Part shown: positions 8,701 to 16,807 of the stretch, in pieces
Position numbering within the stretch: the first letter of the stretch is position 1
Layout: the number at the start of each line of letters is the position of its first letter
Assembly: GCA_934500705.1 (NCBI GenBank)
Contig: CAKSTI010000016.1
Location: 4,172-68,171 of the forward strand
Reading direction: 5' to 3'
Source of the DNA: an uncultured Clostridia bacterium
GTDB taxonomy: Bacteria > Bacillota > Clostridia > UMGS1810
DNA length: 64,000 bases
Position numbers and translations under genes: made by a program
Notes under the pieces: generated by a model
The model's input: the letters and a program-made list of their open reading frames with translations, nothing else
Told to the model about the DNA's origin: nothing
Databases searched by the model: none

Positions 8701-9613
8701 TATTCTTCACCGCCTCTACAGTTTCCAAAAGTGTTTCAGCATTTTCTACTGAATAAACATTTACTTCTTTTGAAATTTTCTTAATAAGTCCCGAGAGAGT
8801 TTTTCCGGGACCCACTTCAATAAAATCTGTAAATCCGTCTGCAATCATATTTTCAATCGTTTCCTGCCACTTTATGGGAGATTGCATCTGCATTTTAAGT
8901 GTCCTAACAATTTCATCACCATAAGGCTTGGCAGTAAGATTTGCATAAACCGGTATTTTGGGTGTTACGATTGCATAGTTTGTAAGCTCGGCTTCAAATT
9001 TTTCAGCAGCTTCACTCATAAATGGTGAGTGAAAAGCGCCGCTTACTGCAAGGGGAATACATCTTCCGCCAAGTTCTTTAACTTTTTCTTCAAATCCGGG
9101 CATACTGCTTTTTAAACCTGATACTACTGTCTGCCCGGGGCAGTTATAATTTACCGCATAGAGCTTATCGAATTCCGCAGCAGTTTTAGTAACAGTTTCG
9201 CTATCAAGTTTCAAAACTGCACACATTGCGGCATTTTCAGGATCAGACGCATCATTCATAAATTGCCCACGAGAAGTAACGATTTTGAACCCGTCAAGGT
9301 AGGAGTAACTCTCAGCATATGCCAGTGCTCCTATTTCGCCGAGAGAAAAACCTGCAACGCCATCCGCATAAATACCTTTTTCATTAAGTATTAATGCAGC
9401 CGCAAGTTCAACAAGATACATACAAGGCTGAGTGTTTGCCGTGATTTTTAATTCTTCATCCGTTCCCTCAAATGATTGTTTCATCGTACCGGGACGAACT
9501 TCTTCTGCATCATCATATAATTTTTTTGCTGCTGTTCCTATTTCGTACAAGGATTTTCCCATACCGGAGTATTGAGAACCCTGTCCTGAAAAAACAAATG
9601 CTATTTTACCCAT
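8693..9613 (-). CDS. fabD: Malonyl-CoA:ACP transacylase
   Basis: A 306-residue acyltransferase loading malonyl groups onto ACP. The N-terminal FSGQGSQYSGMGKSLYE, the nucleophile serine in GFSLGEIGALA, and the histidine in AVSGAFHSPFM are all present, as is the FIEVGPGKTLSGLI end motif. It overlaps fabK upstream by 13 bp and fabG downstream by 8 bp. Confidence 0.95.
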   Translation of the reverse strand: MGKIAFVFSGQGSQYSGMGKSLYEIGTAAKKLYDDAEEVRPGTMKQSFEGTDEELKITANTQPCMYLVELAAALILNEKGIYADGVAGFSLGEIGALAYAESYSYLDGFKIVTSRGQFMNDASDPENAAMCAVLKLDSETVTKTAAEFDKLYAVNYNCPGQTVVSGLKSSMPGFEEKVKELGGRCIPLAVSGAFHSPFMSEAAEKFEAELTNYAIVTPKIPVYANLTAKPYGDEIVRTLKMQMQSPIKWQETIENMIADGFTDFIEVGPGKTLSGLIKKISKEVNVYSVENAETLLETVEAVKNNA

Positions 9614-10545
9614 TTTTTTGCTCCATTCAATATATTTTCAGCTTCGCATACAATGTCGTTTATTATATCCGAAGCATTTTCTTCTTTGTTAACTAAACCC
9701 GAAATCTGACCTGCTAAGAAGCAACCTTTTTTACTATCGCCATCTACCACTGCAGCTCTTAGCGAGCCGACTGCCATCATTTCAAGTTCATCATCGCTTA
9801 TACTTGTATATTCCGCTTTTTGATATCCTCTTGAGAACGGACTTTTAAGACTTCTTACGGGATGACCTAATCTTCTTCCCGTAACTATGGTTGCCGTGTC
9901 ATTTGCTTTTAAAACTTTTTCCTTATATTCACGGCTTATATTACATTCGTGTGCTACCAAAAATCTCGTTCCGATTTGAACACCTACACCGCCTAACATA
10001 AAAGCTGCTGCCATTCCTCTGCCGTCAGCAATACCGCCTGCGGCAATAACGGGAATGTTCACACTGTCACAAACCTGCGGAACAAGTGCCATAGTTGTCA
10101 TTTCACCCACATGACCACCTGATTCACCGCCTTCTGCTATAACCGCATCTGCGCCGCTTCTTTCCACAAGCTTTGCAAGAGCAGACGATGCTATAACAGG
10201 AATGACTTTTACACCGGCTTCTTTCCACATAGGTATGTACTTTTCAGGATTACCTGCTCCTGTGGTAACAACTGCTATCTTTTTTTCTGCAATGAGTTTT
10301 GCAATTTCATCAATATTTTCGCCCATAAGCATTATGTTTACACCAAAGGGCTTGTCAGTCAGCTTTCGTGCTGTGTCAATCTGTTCCGAAAGCCAACCGA
10401 CATTACCGTTCGCAGCAGAAATAATGCCAAGTCCACCACCGTTTGACACAGCAGCGGCAAGGTGAGCATCAGATATATGTGCCATACCTCCTTGCAGAAT
10501 AGGGTGCTTTATTCCAAGCATTTCACATATTGGTGTATTTAACAT
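9601..10545 (-). CDS. fabK: Enoyl-ACP reductase II (FMN-dependent)
   Basis: A 314-residue TIM-barrel flavoprotein of the nitronate monooxygenase/FabK family, performing the last reduction step of each elongation cycle. Marks: HPILQGGMAHISD near the N-terminus, VTTGAGNPEKY, the AEGGESGGHVG loop and the FMN-phosphate site around IAAGGIADGRG and GVQIGTRFL. Its position between acpP and fabD is the standard place for fabK in Clostridia and distinguishes it from nitronate monooxygenase. No fabI or fabL-like reductase occurs in the window. Confidence 0.93.
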   Translation of the reverse strand: MLNTPICEMLGIKHPILQGGMAHISDAHLAAAVSNGGGLGIISAANGNVGWLSEQIDTARKLTDKPFGVNIMLMGENIDEIAKLIAEKKIAVVTTGAGNPEKYIPMWKEAGVKVIPVIASSALAKLVERSGADAVIAEGGESGGHVGEMTTMALVPQVCDSVNIPVIAAGGIADGRGMAAAFMLGGVGVQIGTRFLVAHECNISREYKEKVLKANDTATIVTGRRLGHPVRSLKSPFSRGYQKAEYTSISDDELEMMAVGSLRAAVVDGDSKKGCFLAGQISGLVNKEENASDIINDIVCEAENILNGAKKWVK

Positions 10546-10568
10546 TATTCCACGCTCCTTTTTTTCAC

Positions 10569-10790
10569 TTACGCTTTTTTAGAATCGATGTATGCAACTA
10601 ATTCTTTTACGCTTTTGCCTGCTTCAGCGGGTTTAATTTCAATACCAAATTCGTCTTCCATTTCCATCATGATTTCAACAGCATCAAGAGAATCAACGCC
10701 GAGGTCTTCAAAAGTTGTTGCCTCTGTGATTTCTGCTGCATCCATTTCAAGATGTTCTGCCAATAATTCCTTTACTTTTTCGAGTGTCAT
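10569..10790 (-). CDS. acpP: Acyl carrier protein
   Basis: A 73-residue acidic four-helix protein carrying growing acyl chains on a 4'-phosphopantetheine arm attached to the serine in EDLGVDSLDAVEIMMEME. It lies between fabH and fabK with a 51-bp AT-rich gap to fabH and has a GGAGG ribosome site. Its codons suggest high expression. Confidence 0.96.
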   Translation of the reverse strand: MTLEKVKELLAEHLEMDAAEITEATTFEDLGVDSLDAVEIMMEMEDEFGIEIKPAEAGKSVKELVAYIDSKKA

Positions 10791-10841
10791 AATTAGTTCC
10801 TCCTAAAATAATAAAATATAAAAATTAATTAAATTAATTTT

Positions 10842-11795
10842 TTACCATTTAATAACGCAGGCAGCACTGGACAGGCCGCCGCCAAAAGCTGACATTACTA
10901 TATTGTCACCTTTTTTTAGTTTGCCTGATCTTACAAGCTCATCAAAAGCTATTGCAACACTTGCCGATGAGGTGTTGCCGTATTTTTCTATATTTACTAC
11001 AAATTTTTGGGTAGGCATTTTAAGACGCTTTGCGGCGTATTCAATAATTCTGATATTTGCCTGATGTGTTACAATGTAATCAATGTCCGAAAGTTCAAGT
11101 CTTGCATCGGAAGTTACTTTCTTTATATCTGCAACAATCTTGCTTACTGCAAATTTGAAAGTTTCCTGACCATCCATAAATATATAAGGATGCTTGATTT
11201 CACTCTTATAAAATGGTGAGTTTCCTGAAAATGCCGGAATCTCAATTACTTCATTTCCACCGCTTGTGTAAAGCATAGAAGAAAGGTATCCATCTCCCGG
11301 TTCAACAACAAATGCACCTGCTCCGTCACCAAAAATAACACAAGTACCACGGTCAGACCAATCAACGAGTTTTGAAAGTCTTTCACTTCCTATAACCAAA
11401 GCTTTTTTTACATTTCCGCGCATTATGTAAGATACTGCGGTGTCAAGTGCAAACAAAAATCCGCTACACGCTGAATTTACATCAAATGCAGGACAATTTG
11501 CTCCTATGGCTTTTTGAACCATCCCGGCAACGGTAGGGCATAAAGTTTCAGAAGAAATTGTTGCAGCAACAATTAAATCAATATCCGCACCTGAAATTCC
11601 TGACGAAGCGAGAGCTTTCTCTGCTGCATAGATTGCAAAATCTGCGGCTGTTTCATTAACTGAAATATGTCTTTCTTTTACACCGACACGCTGCATTATC
11701 CATTCATCCGATGTATCTACCATTTTTGATAAATCATCATTCGTAACAATTTTCTCAGGAACATATGCTCCTGTACCGAGAATTTTTATAGACAC
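10842..11795 (-). CDS. fabH: 3-oxoacyl-ACP synthase III
   Basis: A 317-residue initiating condensing enzyme (acyl-CoA plus malonyl-ACP). A GTG start at 11795 is chosen because AAAGGATG lies 8 nt upstream and the protein then begins with the canonical SIKILGTGAYVPE; a longer in-frame extension would read through the operator and promoter. Catalytic residues are visible: Cys in NSACSGFLFALD, His in THQANIRIIE and Asn in EKYGNTSSAS. It is the first gene of the fab operon, behind a promoter flanked by two palindromic operators. Confidence 0.95.
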   Translation of the reverse strand: MSIKILGTGAYVPEKIVTNDDLSKMVDTSDEWIMQRVGVKERHISVNETAADFAIYAAEKALASSGISGADIDLIVAATISSETLCPTVAGMVQKAIGANCPAFDVNSACSGFLFALDTAVSYIMRGNVKKALVIGSERLSKLVDWSDRGTCVIFGDGAGAFVVEPGDGYLSSMLYTSGGNEVIEIPAFSGNSPFYKSEIKHPYIFMDGQETFKFAVSKIVADIKKVTSDARLELSDIDYIVTHQANIRIIEYAAKRLKMPTQKFVVNIEKYGNTSSASVAIAFDELVRSGKLKKGDNIVMSAFGGGLSSAACVIKW

Positions 11796-11814
11796 TATAG
11801 TACATCCTTTCTTT

Positions 11815-11829
11815 AGCACACTGTGTGCT
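11815..11829. promoter_or_regulatory. Operator O2 of the fab operon (downstream of +1)
   Basis: Palindrome AGCACACTGTGTGCT with 7-bp perfect arms around a central T. It lies about 10-25 nt downstream of the predicted fabH transcription start and upstream of the fabH RBS. The same core occurs at 11881-11895 and, with 3 changes, at 12538-12552. Confidence 0.85.
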
Positions 11830-11846
11830 GTAAGTTTTTTTCGGGA

Positions 11847-11875
11847 ATTATACAATTCCCGACACGATTTTACAA
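11847..11875 (-). promoter_or_regulatory. Promoter of the fabH-degV operon
   Basis: On the minus strand, TTGTAA (-35, 11870-11875) and a perfect TATAAT (-10, 11847-11852) are 17 bp apart. The -10 lies inside a small palindrome (TCGGGAATT and AATTCCCGA arms). The -35 overlaps the edge of the 29-bp operator at 11874-11902, so repressor bound there would block RNA polymerase. Confidence 0.8.
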
Positions 11876-11902
11876 TATTCAGCACACTGTGTGCTGAATA
11901 TT
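11874..11902. promoter_or_regulatory. Operator O1 of the fab operon (29-bp palindrome)
   Basis: A perfect inverted repeat with 14-bp arms (AATATTCAGCACAC and its complement) around one central base. It contains the same AGCACACTGTGTGCT core as O2 and overlaps the fab -35 element. The likely ligand is the TetR protein encoded immediately upstream. Confidence 0.85.
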
Positions 11903-11937
11903 TTTTAAACAGAGATTTTCTCTCTGCTTAAAAATTT

Positions 11938-12519
11938 TTATTTAGCTTTTAATCCATTCAAAATAAATTTAAACCCGTATCTGTATCTTTTAAGTGCTTC
12001 CTGCAAGGGCAGCTTTCTTCCGATTGCATCTGTGTTAAATCCTCTTATGAAGCACCATATCGCATAACTTGTCATATCAGGATCGACTTTTATGATAAGC
12101 CCCTTTTCCATAGCATAGTTAAGGATTTTTGTAATTTCTTCAGTCCACCATTTATAATTGCTTTCGGAAACAGAATCGTTTTCAAAAACATAATGTGCAA
12201 AATTCATTCTGGTTTCATAGGATATGATAAGCGTTTTTTCAACTTCATCCATTATCTGCTCGAAAAAGTCTTTGGTTTCATCAAAGTGAAATTTCAAGCT
12301 TTTCCTGACTTCTAAAATAGAGTTTTCAGAAATTATGTTTAGAACTTCTTCGATATTATGAAAACGGTTATAAAAAACTCTGTTTGTTATTCCCAAACGA
12401 TTTAATATCTTGCGGACATTAACATTGTGTGCTCCTTCGGTTGTAGCAAGATAAGATGTAATATCAATTATTTGCTGCGACATTTCATCAACAATCAATT
12501 CTTCATTTGTGTTTGCCAT
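11938..12519 (-). CDS. TetR family repressor of the fatty-acid operon
   Basis: A 193-residue TetR/AcrR regulator. The N-terminal DNA-binding helix-turn-helix spans about residues 14-60 (ITSYLATTEGAHNVNVRKIL then LGITNRVFYNRFHNIEEVL); the rest is an all-helical ligand and dimer domain. It has a strong RBS (GGAGG) and promoter. A palindrome at its own transcription start matches the two palindromes flanking the fabH promoter 140 bp downstream, so it most likely represses itself and the fab operon. An acyl-CoA or acyl-ACP effector is plausible from context but not shown. It is neither of the usual Firmicutes fatty-acid regulators FapR (DeoR type) or FabT (MarR type). Confidence 0.85.
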   Translation of the reverse strand: MANTNEELIVDEMSQQIIDITSYLATTEGAHNVNVRKILNRLGITNRVFYNRFHNIEEVLNIISENSILEVRKSLKFHFDETKDFFEQIMDEVEKTLIISYETRMNFAHYVFENDSVSESNYKWWTEEITKILNYAMEKGLIIKVDPDMTSYAIWCFIRGFNTDAIGRKLPLQEALKRYRYGFKFILNGLKAK

Positions 12520-12537
12520 AGGAGCACCTCCTCATTC

Positions 12538-12552
12538 AGCACACACAGTGCT
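12538..12552. promoter_or_regulatory. Operator O3 at the tetR transcription start
   Basis: AGCACACACAGTGCT matches the fab operator core at 12 of 15 positions, keeping both outer half-sites. It covers roughly +1 to +15 of the tetR transcript, as expected for autoregulation. Confidence 0.75.
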
Positions 12553-12558
12553 AAAAAT

Positions 12559-12587
12559 ATATTACCATAAATTTCTTATCTTGTCAA
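12559..12587 (-). promoter_or_regulatory. Promoter of tetR
   Basis: On the minus strand TTGACA (12582-12587) and TAATAT (12559-12564) are separated by 17 bp. This is a near-consensus housekeeping promoter whose start falls on operator O3. Confidence 0.8.
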
Positions 12588-12676
12588 TGGATTTGAAAAT
12601 TTTCATTGACTGCAATTTAAAAATTAACGAAATTTACAAAAAGAGATGTAATTCTTTCACATATGCTATATAACCA

Positions 12677-12727
12677 TTAGGATCTGGTGTCAATGACGTG
12701 GGGGTTCAAGTCCCTTCGCCCGCACCA
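12677..12727 (+). other. Orphan 3' half of a tRNA-Leu (att-like remnant)
   Basis: From TTAGGATCTGG through GGGGGTTCAAGTCCC to CGCCCGCACCA the sequence matches the 3' part of a clostridial tRNA-Leu(UAG): anticodon loop, 3' anticodon stem, variable arm, T arm, 3' acceptor strand and CCA. No D arm or 5' acceptor strand precedes it, so it cannot be a working tRNA. Such 3' tRNA fragments are the normal trace left by site-specific integration of an element at a tRNA gene (attL or attR). Confidence 0.8.
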
Positions 12728-12733
12728 CCTTCA

Positions 12734-13258
12734 AAGGGGTTGTAGCAAAACGATTTTTTGAATCGGGTTGACTACAGTCCTGTTTTTCTGCCTGAAAACA
12801 AGAAAAATTTGCAAAAATCCATATTTTTTGCACACCAAATAAGAGGTTGTACCTCATACAAAAAATTTATTCAGTTGTATTTTCTTTAAGCTGAAAGTTC
12901 ACCGTGAAGTTGCGTTCCCGTTCGATTATCCTGGATTTTATTGTGTGATTTATTAGCTGCATATATTACTACTTTGAGCATAGTTCGAGGAATGGTTGTA
13001 CTTCCTCCTAAATAAAGTGCTGTAAGATCTACTTCGTCAATTACTTCATCAAGCAAATGAACACTATCGTTTTCGGAAATTGTTTTTTCTGCAAATTCTT
13101 CTGAAATCAGTAGTTGAATATTTCTCTTCATTTTGGTATAATCACCTTATGGTGTTATTGTTTTTCACAATTCAATTATACAAAAAAATGAGGACCTTTG
13201 CAGTTTGCAATCGTCCTCATTTTTCTCTTTTGGGTCTTTTGTTTTGTTGCAACCCCTT
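12734..13258 (-). mobile_element. Decayed IS1182-like element with terminal inverted repeats
   Basis: Imperfect 18-bp inverted repeats bound the segment: AAGGGGTTGTAGCAAAAC at 12734-12751 and its near-complement at 13241-13258 (2 mismatches). Inside, reading on the minus strand from the right end, come the repeat, a perfect 12-bp-arm hairpin (13184-13195 with 13213-13224) followed by a T run, then a transposase start. Only about 525 bp remain, against roughly 1.5-2 kb for an intact IS1182. The right end abuts the 3' CCA of the tRNA-Thr gene, and the left end is 6 bp from the tRNA-Leu fragment. Confidence 0.7.
12886..13131 (-). pseudogene. IS1182-type transposase, N-terminal remnant
   Basis: An 81-residue open frame. 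Its first 60 residues (HLLDEVIDEVDLTALY then TIPRTMLKVVIYAANK) match the conserved N-terminal region of IS1182-family transposases. The frame then runs into unrelated residues and stops, and the DDE catalytic domain is missing. It lies inside the inverted-repeat-bounded segment and is not expected to be active. Confidence 0.65.
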
Positions 13259-13259
13259 C

Positions 13260-13335
<76 letters not shown>

Positions 13336-13350
13336 ATCACAACAGAAGCT

Positions 13351-13379
13351 ATTATAGCACATTTTTTTCGGTTTGTCTA
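13351..13379 (-). promoter_or_regulatory. Promoter of tRNA-Thr
   Basis: Minus strand TAGACA (13374-13379), 17-bp spacer, TATAAT (13351-13356), placing the start about 10 nt before the tRNA 5' end. Confidence 0.7.
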
Positions 13380-13416
13380 TACCTAATTTTAAAAAAATTT
13401 AAAAATTTTTCATTTT

Positions 13417-13980
13417 TTAACTGTTTTCGGTACTTTCGTTGTGTTTTATAGACGATATATCCTCGGTGAGCACTTTTAGAATGTTTGCACTGACCGCTAT
13501 CTGAATGGCAAGGTCGTTCATTCTGTCCGGATTGCTGTCCGCCGCTTCAAGGATTGGATTTGTAACTATGCTCACTTTGTCATTGATGTACGCAAACGCC
13601 TTGCGCTGATTTACCGCAAACAACTCAAACATCGAGCGCACCTCGTCCTCGCTGTCAAGCAGGGGGATTATGATTTGAATTGTGGGAATGCTCAGGGCGT
13701 ATTTTAACGTGCTTATCATTATGAGGTAGGCAATGTGTATGCGTGAGTACTTCTTTTTGTACGGAGCGGGCATAGCTTTGAGCTTTACATAGTTGTTTAT
13801 CATAGGAGGAGTTATTGCCGCCGAGGCAAAGCTCTTTAAATACTGGCTCATAAGGGCGATTACCTGGTCCATATAAAGGTCAATGGTGGGAAGGTCGTCC
13901 CATTTGGGAATGGCGTATTCTTTGAGAACCGACTCCCATTTGCGCATATGCGTTTCAAACTCATCTTTTATATAGCTCAT
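13417..13980 (-). CDS. DUF1836 domain protein
   Basis: A 187-residue soluble protein. The motif KWDDLPTIDLYMDQVIALM followed by ITPPMINNYVKLKAMPAP is characteristic of DUF1836, which resembles a MerR-like winged helix fold and is often suspected to be regulatory. Its start overlaps the end of the ECF S component gene by 20 bp, so the two are coupled. Function unknown. This is the first gene on the higher-GC side of the composition change near 13.4 kb. Confidence 0.75.
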   Translation of the reverse strand: MSYIKDEFETHMRKWESVLKEYAIPKWDDLPTIDLYMDQVIALMSQYLKSFASAAITPPMINNYVKLKAMPAPYKKKYSRIHIAYLIMISTLKYALSIPTIQIIIPLLDSEDEVRSMFELFAVNQRKAFAYINDKVSIVTNPILEAADSNPDRMNDLAIQIAVSANILKVLTEDISSIKHNESTENS

Positions 13981-14485
13981 CTAAATATCCTTTCAGTCCG
14001 TTTACTCTTGCAAGGGCGAGGACAAGTATGGATGAAATTACAACTCCGCCTGCCGCTTGAATTAAATTGCCCGTAACTCCGCCGAGTGCTCCGGCAAATC
14101 CGTAGAGAATACTTTCATACAAATAATATCCTAAAACCATTACGATTTCAGCCGCAACGGAGGCAATAATCGGTCTTGCACCGCCCTTGGTACCAAAACG
14201 GTAGATTGATGCTCCGACAAGAGCAACAAGACCCTTTATAACAAATGTTGCCGGAATGTAGAGGGCGTATCCGAGAATTGCGTCGGAGAGGGCAGAGCCT
14301 ATTGCCGCAGCGGCAACGCCGTAGACAGGACCTAACATATAACCGGCAAGCAGAACCATACAGTCGCCCAGGTTTATGTAGCCGTTGGTTGCCGGAATGG
14401 GAATGTGAATGACAAGCGTTGCCACGCAGGTGAGAGCCGCAAACATAGCTCCGATTATCAGTTTCCTCAGTTTGTTGTCTTTCAT
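13961..14485 (-). CDS. ECF transporter S component (substrate-binding membrane subunit)
   Basis: A 174-residue membrane protein with about five to six hydrophobic helices. The ATG at 14485 follows AAGGAG by 10 nt; a GTG three codons upstream overlaps that site. The pattern LIIGAMFAALTCVATLV, then GYINLGDCMVLLAGYMLGP and ALYIPATFVIKGLVA, is typical of vitamin-uptake S components, which pair with a shared EcfT/EcfA module not encoded here. No riboswitch is seen upstream, so the substrate cannot be named. It lies 15 bp after the antiporter gene on the same strand. Confidence 0.78.
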   Translation of the reverse strand: MKDNKLRKLIIGAMFAALTCVATLVIHIPIPATNGYINLGDCMVLLAGYMLGPVYGVAAAAIGSALSDAILGYALYIPATFVIKGLVALVGASIYRFGTKGGARPIIASVAAEIVMVLGYYLYESILYGFAGALGGVTGNLIQAAGGVVISSILVLALARVNGLKGYLDELYKR

Positions 14486-14500
14486 TTGAAACACTCCTTT

Positions 14501-15706
14501 TTAATTTTCGCTTTTGTATAATAACTTCAATACAATCGGCGTCATAATAGACGAAAAGATTATAAGAAGAATTACCGGGGTGAAGTACACGGGGTCAAGA
14601 AGTCCCACAGACAGTCCTTTTTGCGATACAATCAGTGCAACCTCGCCTCTTGTCATCATACCGACACCGACGGTGAGGGCGTCTTTGCTTGAAAATTTAA
14701 ACATCTTTGCCGCAAGTGAACAGCCGATGATTTTAGAAATCAGCGCAACCGCCACAAAGCAGAGCGAAAACAGCATTATCGAGCCCGTTACGCCTGATAT
14801 GTCCGTCTTTATTCCGATACTTGCAAAGAATATCGGTCCGAAAAGCATATACGAGTTAATGTTCATTTTGCGCTCTATGTAGTCTGCGTCGTGAATGTTG
14901 CAAAGAATTACACCGGCAACAAATGCGCCCGTGATGTCGGCAACGCCGAAGTATTTCTCCGCCGCATATGACATAAACATACACAGTGCAAGTCCCATTA
15001 TCGGTATGCGCTGAGTGTGCTTGTACCTCTTGTCCAGCTTTTTGAATATCTTGTATACAAAGTACCCTGCACCTATCGAAACCACAAAGAACAGTATGCT
15101 TTTAAGTATAACCGCCGCCGCACTCGTGTCGGATTTTCCGCTGCCGACGCCGATTACTATTGTAAGCACAACAATGCCGATAACATCATCAATAATTGCG
15201 GCACTGACTATCGTTGTGCCTATGGTGGTTTTGAGTTTTCCAAGCTCCGAGAGAGCCTTTACGGTGATGCTCACACTCGTTGCCGTAAGGATTACGCCTA
15301 TGAAAACCGCCTTGTAAAATGCCGGTGTGCCAAACGGCGCAAAGCCGTAAAATGCCATAAACAGCACCGTTCCGAGAACAAGCGGAACGGCCACGCCCAT
15401 ACAGGCTATGACAAAAGCCGTTGGGCCTGTCTTTACAAGCTCCTTTAAGTCAGTTCCGAGTCCGGCGCTGAACATCAGGAGTATTACTCCGATTTCTGCC
15501 ATCTGGCTCAAAAAGTTGCTCGGTGCAACGAGGTGCATACCCGGTTTTATAAGCCCTAGCAAAAGCGTTGCCACCGGGCCTATGAGAAGACCGGCTATTA
15601 TCTCGCCCACAACCTGTGGTACATTGCATTTGCGTGCGAGTATTCCGCACAGTTTTGCGGCGATAAGAATTATCGCCAAATCTCTGAAAATTAAATAATT
15701 CTGCAT
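14501..15706 (-). CDS. Cation/proton antiporter, CPA2 (Kef/NhaS type)
   Basis: A 401-residue integral membrane protein with about 12 hydrophobic segments and a Na+/H+ exchanger fold. Family features are GILARKCNVPQVVGEIIAG in the first helices, the ISAAIIDDVIG aspartate pair characteristic of electrogenic CPA2 antiporters, and a conserved MMTRGEVALIV segment late in the protein. There is no C-terminal TrkA-N domain, so it is not a full Kef channel. It likely exports Na+ or K+ in exchange for protons. RBS AGAGGG is 6 nt before the ATG, and a promoter lies upstream. Confidence 0.87.
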   Translation of the reverse strand: MQNYLIFRDLAIILIAAKLCGILARKCNVPQVVGEIIAGLLIGPVATLLLGLIKPGMHLVAPSNFLSQMAEIGVILLMFSAGLGTDLKELVKTGPTAFVIACMGVAVPLVLGTVLFMAFYGFAPFGTPAFYKAVFIGVILTATSVSITVKALSELGKLKTTIGTTIVSAAIIDDVIGIVVLTIVIGVGSGKSDTSAAAVILKSILFFVVSIGAGYFVYKIFKKLDKRYKHTQRIPIMGLALCMFMSYAAEKYFGVADITGAFVAGVILCNIHDADYIERKMNINSYMLFGPIFFASIGIKTDISGVTGSIMLFSLCFVAVALISKIIGCSLAAKMFKFSSKDALTVGVGMMTRGEVALIVSQKGLSVGLLDPVYFTPVILLIIFSSIMTPIVLKLLYKSEN

Positions 15707-15737
15707 ACATATCCCTCTGTTTTTTGTAGTTTTAATC

Positions 15738-15766
15738 AGTATAACACTTTAAATGACAAATTACAA
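15738..15766 (-). promoter_or_regulatory. Promoter of the antiporter-ECF-DUF1836 genes
   Basis: Minus strand TTGTAA (15761-15766), 17 bp, TATACT (15738-15743). Confidence 0.65.
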
Positions 15767-15800
15767 TACGTAACTTAGACAAAACTTTCCGTTTTATGTG

Positions 15801-15829
15801 TTGATTTATTTGCAAACCTATGTTAAAAT
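15801..15829 (+). promoter_or_regulatory. Promoter of the hprK operon
   Basis: TTGATT (15801-15806), 17 bp, TAAAAT (15824-15829), about 28 bp before the hprK start. Confidence 0.65.
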
Positions 15830-15857
15830 AATTGTATAAATGTGAGGTGAACTGTCA

Positions 15858-16796
15858 ATGGACGAACATAAATTCAATGTCAAATTAAAAAAGATAATCG
15901 AGGAATTTAATTTGGAGGTTGTTTATAAACCGACAAATCTGGACACGGTGCGTGTCTGCAATAACGAGGTAAACCGCCCCAGCTTGCAGCTTGCAGGATT
16001 TTTCGATTATTTTGATAACACACGTATTCAGGTAATAGGTATGGTAGAAATATCATATCTTGATAAGATGACGCACGAGCAAAGAGTAAGTGCAGTGGAA
16101 AAACTCTTTGAAAAGCACATACCCGTTGTTATAGTCACAAGGAATATGGAAATACCGGACGAAATGTGCGAGTTTGCGGAAAAGTACAATACTGCACTTG
16201 TCAGGACTCCGCTTGCAACGTCTAGGTTTGTGAGCGCTCTTATAGCCTTTTTGAATTTGGAGCTTGCCCCCAGAATGACCACACACGGCGTTCTGGTTGA
16301 GGTTTACGGCGAGGGAATACTCCTCCTCGGTGACAGCGGAGTGGGAAAGAGCGAAACGGCAATAGAGCTTGTCAAGCGTGGACACCGTCTTGTGGCGGAC
16401 GATGCGGTTGAGATAAAGCGTGTGTCGGATAAATCGCTCCTCGGCAGTGCGCCGGACATAATCAGGCACTTTATCGAACTTCGTGGCATAGGAATTGTAG
16501 ATGTCAAGATGATTTTCGGTATGGGCGCCGTTAAGAACACGGAAAAGATAGATATGGTAATCAATCTTGAAGTGTGGAAAGAGAAAAAGCAGTACGACCG
16601 CCTCGGTCTTAACACCGAGTACACAGAACTTCTCGGAATAGAAGTGCCGTCGATTACCATACCGGTAAAACCCGGCAGAAATCTTGCGGTTGTAGTGGAA
16701 GTTGCCGCAATGAACCACAGGCAGAAAAAGATGGGTTACAATGCCGCAGAGGCACTGAATAACAGACTTATAAATGAAATGGAAACAAAAGAATAG
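15858..16796 (+). CDS. hprK: HPr kinase/phosphorylase
   Basis: A 312-residue bifunctional enzyme that phosphorylates and dephosphorylates HPr on Ser46 for carbon catabolite control. The C-terminal kinase domain has the P-loop LLGDSGVGKSETAIEL at about residue 155, the catalytic aspartate region VADDAVEI and the signature ELRGIGIVDVKMIFG. The N-terminal domain is of normal length. GAGGTG precedes the ATG. It opens an operon with glucokinase and cell-wall and regulatory genes. Confidence 0.95.
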   Translation: MDEHKFNVKLKKIIEEFNLEVVYKPTNLDTVRVCNNEVNRPSLQLAGFFDYFDNTRIQVIGMVEISYLDKMTHEQRVSAVEKLFEKHIPVVIVTRNMEIPDEMCEFAEKYNTALVRTPLATSRFVSALIAFLNLELAPRMTTHGVLVEVYGEGILLLGDSGVGKSETAIELVKRGHRLVADDAVEIKRVSDKSLLGSAPDIIRHFIELRGIGIVDVKMIFGMGAVKNTEKIDMVINLEVWKEKKQYDRLGLNTEYTELLGIEVPSITIPVKPGRNLAVVVEVAAMNHRQKKMGYNAAEALNNRLINEMETKE

Positions 16797-16807
16797 GAGA
16801 GAACATT

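Noticed and set aside
11838..11866. TCGGGAATT/AATTCCCGA hairpin as a tetR terminator
   Set aside because: On the minus strand it is followed by A, not T, and it contains the -10 of the fab promoter.
16053..16718. Long minus-strand frames opposite hprK, yvcK (19790-20467) and dnaE (22629-23234)
   Set aside because: They lack RBS and family motifs and are mirror frames of strongly conserved genes.
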